NCBI GenBank assembly: GCA_002293295.1 | Contig: DBCY01000124.1 | Coordinates: 9,532 to 15,769, forward strand | Origin: Ruminococcus sp. UBA946 | Lineage (GTDB): Bacteria > Bacillota > Clostridia > Oscillospirales > Ruminococcaceae | Direction: 5' to 3' | DNA length: 6,238 nt | Shown here: piece after piece, positions 5,105 through 6,238 of the stretch | How positions within the stretch are numbered: position 1 is the first letter of the stretch | Layout of the letters: every line of letters starts with the position of its first letter | Notes under the pieces: generated by a model | Told to the model about the DNA's origin: nothing | The model's database searches: none | Seen by the model: the letters and a program-made list of their open reading frames with translations, nothing else | Made by a program: the position numbers and the translations under genes

Positions 5105-5249
5105 ATACTAATCCGCAGTTAAAATGATTGCATATTTCCATCTTTTGGCTGCATTGCGTCGTTTTCCTCTTAGACAGGCGACAGCCTGCTTTCATCGTAA
5201 ATCCTAGCAACAAAAATCTGTGAAATATTTTACAACTGCGGATTAGTAT
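5105..5249. mobile_element. MITE-like element with 16-bp terminal inverted repeats
   Basis: ATACTAATCCGCAGTT (5105-5120) is the exact reverse complement of 5234-5249, and pairing resumes with AAAAT (5121-5125) against ATTTT (5227-5231). The 145-bp element encodes nothing. Its centre has a small hairpin, CAGGC-GACA-GCCTG (5175-5188), and the two halves show patchy further complementarity, so the whole could fold as a long imperfect hairpin. The repeats are flanked by TA-rich sequence, and a TA target duplication is possible (element then 5108-5246), as in IS630/Tc1-mariner derivatives. It could instead be a non-mobile structured repeat. The transposon family is not identifiable from one copy. 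Confidence 0.65.
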
Positions 5250-5272
5250 AAACGGCGGGAGGAATTTTTACA

Positions 5273-6064
5273 ATGCCGGAAATATCATCTAAGGATAATC
5301 CTAATATCAGGCTCTTCCAAAAACTTAATTCCGGAAAAAAACACCGAAAACAGCTCGGGTTGTTTACCCTGGAGGGGATGCGTCTGCTTAGGGACGCAAT
5401 ATCGTCAAATGCGGATGTACGATGCATTTTTATAACAAAAAGCTGGCTTGAAAAACAAGGCGGCCCATCGGATTTCATCCCCGGGCGGCTTACGGAAAAA
5501 ACCTTTGTCATATCTGACGTTCTTGGCGGTAAAATCTCCGATACCGATGAATCTCAGGGTATTTTCGCAATCTGCGGGATTCCGTGCAAAGAACCCGTTC
5601 TTTCAGCGGTTAAGCCAAACGGGAAGTATATTATACTCCATAATATTTCAGACCCCGGGAATATGGGTACAATAATACGGACAGCTGACGCTCTTGGGAT
5701 AAACGCCGTTATTACCGCCGGATGCTGTGATATTTACAGCCCTAAGGCAATACGCTCCACAATGGGAAGTATTTTTCGCGTTCCGGTCGCCGATTCCGGT
5801 ATTGAAACCGCCCTTGAAGCTATGAAGGGCAACGGAATAATAACATATGCCGCTGTTATCGACGGCAGCGCGCTGTCGTTGTCCGAATGCAGTTTCAGCC
5901 CGGGAGCGGCTGTTCTGATAGGCAACGAAGGGAACGGCCTGCCGGATGAGCTTGCTGTGAAATGTGACCGCAGGCTTACCATAAAAATGAGCGGAAACGT
6001 TAATTCCTTTAACGCCGCGATGGCTGCCGGCATTATTATGTGGGAGATGACCAAAAATAAATGA
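5273..6064 (+). CDS. SpoU/TrmH-family RNA 2'-O-methyltransferase (probable 23S rRNA)
   Basis: A 263-residue SPOUT methyltransferase that transfers a methyl group from S-adenosylmethionine to a ribose 2'-OH, most likely in 23S rRNA. The N-terminal ~100 residues look like the L30e-like substrate-binding domain (basic start, then FTLEGMRLLRDA). The C-terminal knotted domain carries the three motifs: motif 1 DPGNMGTIIRTA (residues 127-138) with the catalytic-type Arg136, motif 2 LIGNEGNGLPDEL (215-227), and motif 3 IKMSGNVNSFNAAMAAG (237-253), where Phe replaces the more usual Leu before Asn247. GGGAGG (5257-5262) lies 10 nt before ATG 5273. Size and position after rplT resemble B. subtilis YsgA (RlmP, A-loop Gm2553), but the target nucleotide is inference. 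The MITE-like repeat ends only 23 nt before its ATG. Confidence 0.93.
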   Translation: MPEISSKDNPNIRLFQKLNSGKKHRKQLGLFTLEGMRLLRDAISSNADVRCIFITKSWLEKQGGPSDFIPGRLTEKTFVISDVLGGKISDTDESQGIFAICGIPCKEPVLSAVKPNGKYIILHNISDPGNMGTIIRTADALGINAVITAGCCDIYSPKAIRSTMGSIFRVPVADSGIETALEAMKGNGIITYAAVIDGSALSLSECSFSPGAAVLIGNEGNGLPDELAVKCDRRLTIKMSGNVNSFNAAMAAGIIMWEMTKNK

Positions 6065-6076
6065 CAGATTGGACAG

Positions 6077-6100
6077 GGAGCCAGAATGCTGCCGGTTTTT
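6077..6100 (+). terminator. Possible weak terminator after the methyltransferase gene
   Basis: GGAGC (6077-6081) can pair with GCT-CC (6088-6093, with G6091 bulged) around a CAGAAT loop, followed by GG and TTTTT (6096-6100). The stem is short. The same bases could instead be a Shine-Dalgarno and start codon (see next entry), so the call is weak. Confidence 0.3.
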
Positions 6101-6238
6101 ATTAAGTATCAGGATTTAAGGATTTTTACATTATATCATAAATATATATTTTTCCGGTATTATCCGTATATATTTTTAGCTGAAATGATGGTTGCGGTTT
6201 TTCTTGTTTTATGGCATAATTATATAATGTCTGCTGAA
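6086..6238 (+). CDS. Possible start of a downstream gene, truncated by the window end
   Basis: ATG 6086 opens a frame of 51 codons that runs off the end, and GGGAG (6076-6080) lies 5 nt upstream. The predicted peptide is rich in Tyr, Phe and Leu, with one hydrophobic stretch near its end (MMVAVFLVLW). I recognise no family. Against it: the sequence is strongly AT-rich with a codon mix unlike its neighbours. Its ATG falls in a possible terminator. Promoter-like hexamers (TTGCGG 6192-6197, N17, CATAAT 6215-6220; also TATAAT 6223-6228) lie inside it. It may simply be intergenic. Confidence 0.25.
   Translation, partial: MLPVFIKYQDLRIFTLYHKYIFFRYYPYIFLAEMMVAVFLVLWHNYIMSAE

Noticed and set aside
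1..6238. CRISPR array, tRNA, rRNA, T-box or transposase gene
   Set aside because: No direct-repeat array, cloverleaf, rRNA segment, T-box consensus or transposase motif was seen on either strand.

Overview
This window looks like a chromosomal segment of a low-to-moderate GC Firmicute, most likely class Clostridia near the Oscillospiraceae/Ruminococcaceae. The basis is the gene order infC-rpmI-rplT followed by a SpoU-type rRNA methyltransferase, strong Shine-Dalgarno sites, a consensus SigA promoter, an L20-type attenuator, and clostridial-looking DHFR, sirtuin and NadC sequences. The genus is inference; no search could be run. All supported genes lie on the + strand.

Left half (1-3435), small-molecule and NAD(P)-linked enzymes. 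A dihydrofolate reductase (97-585) is followed closely by a bacterial sirtuin (615-1340), a quinolinate phosphoribosyltransferase NadC (1469-2326, probable TTG start) and a galactose-mutarotase-fold protein (2416-3435). The sirtuin consumes NAD and NadC makes its precursor, so their adjacency is functionally suggestive. The nadC and mutarotase-like genes are each preceded by the same leader element (about 1414-1466 and 2355-2411). Its flanks are nearly identical and its central hairpin differs in sequence but still pairs. I do not recognise it as a known riboswitch class.

Middle (3436-5096), the translation operon. A gene-poor stretch (3436-3615) leads to a perfect TTGACA-N17-TATAAT promoter (3616-3644). 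A leader of about 170 nt follows, ending in an intrinsic terminator directly before infC. An upstream loop can pair over 8 bp with the terminator 5' arm, which fits L20-mediated attenuation. IF-3 appears to start at a non-standard ATA codon (3823), 6 nt after a strong Shine-Dalgarno. Then come rpmI (L35) and rplT (L20), with hairpins in the spacers and a terminator after rplT.

Right part (5105-6238). A 145-bp MITE-like element with 16-bp perfect terminal inverted repeats lies between rplT and a SpoU/TrmH-family rRNA 2'-O-methyltransferase (5273-6064). The end of the window is AT-rich. It holds either the start of another gene (weak evidence) or a weak terminator plus a promoter region.

There is no CRISPR array, tRNA, rRNA or transposase gene. 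The items most worth follow-up are the paired leader element, the MITE-like repeat, and the infC attenuator with its ATA start.
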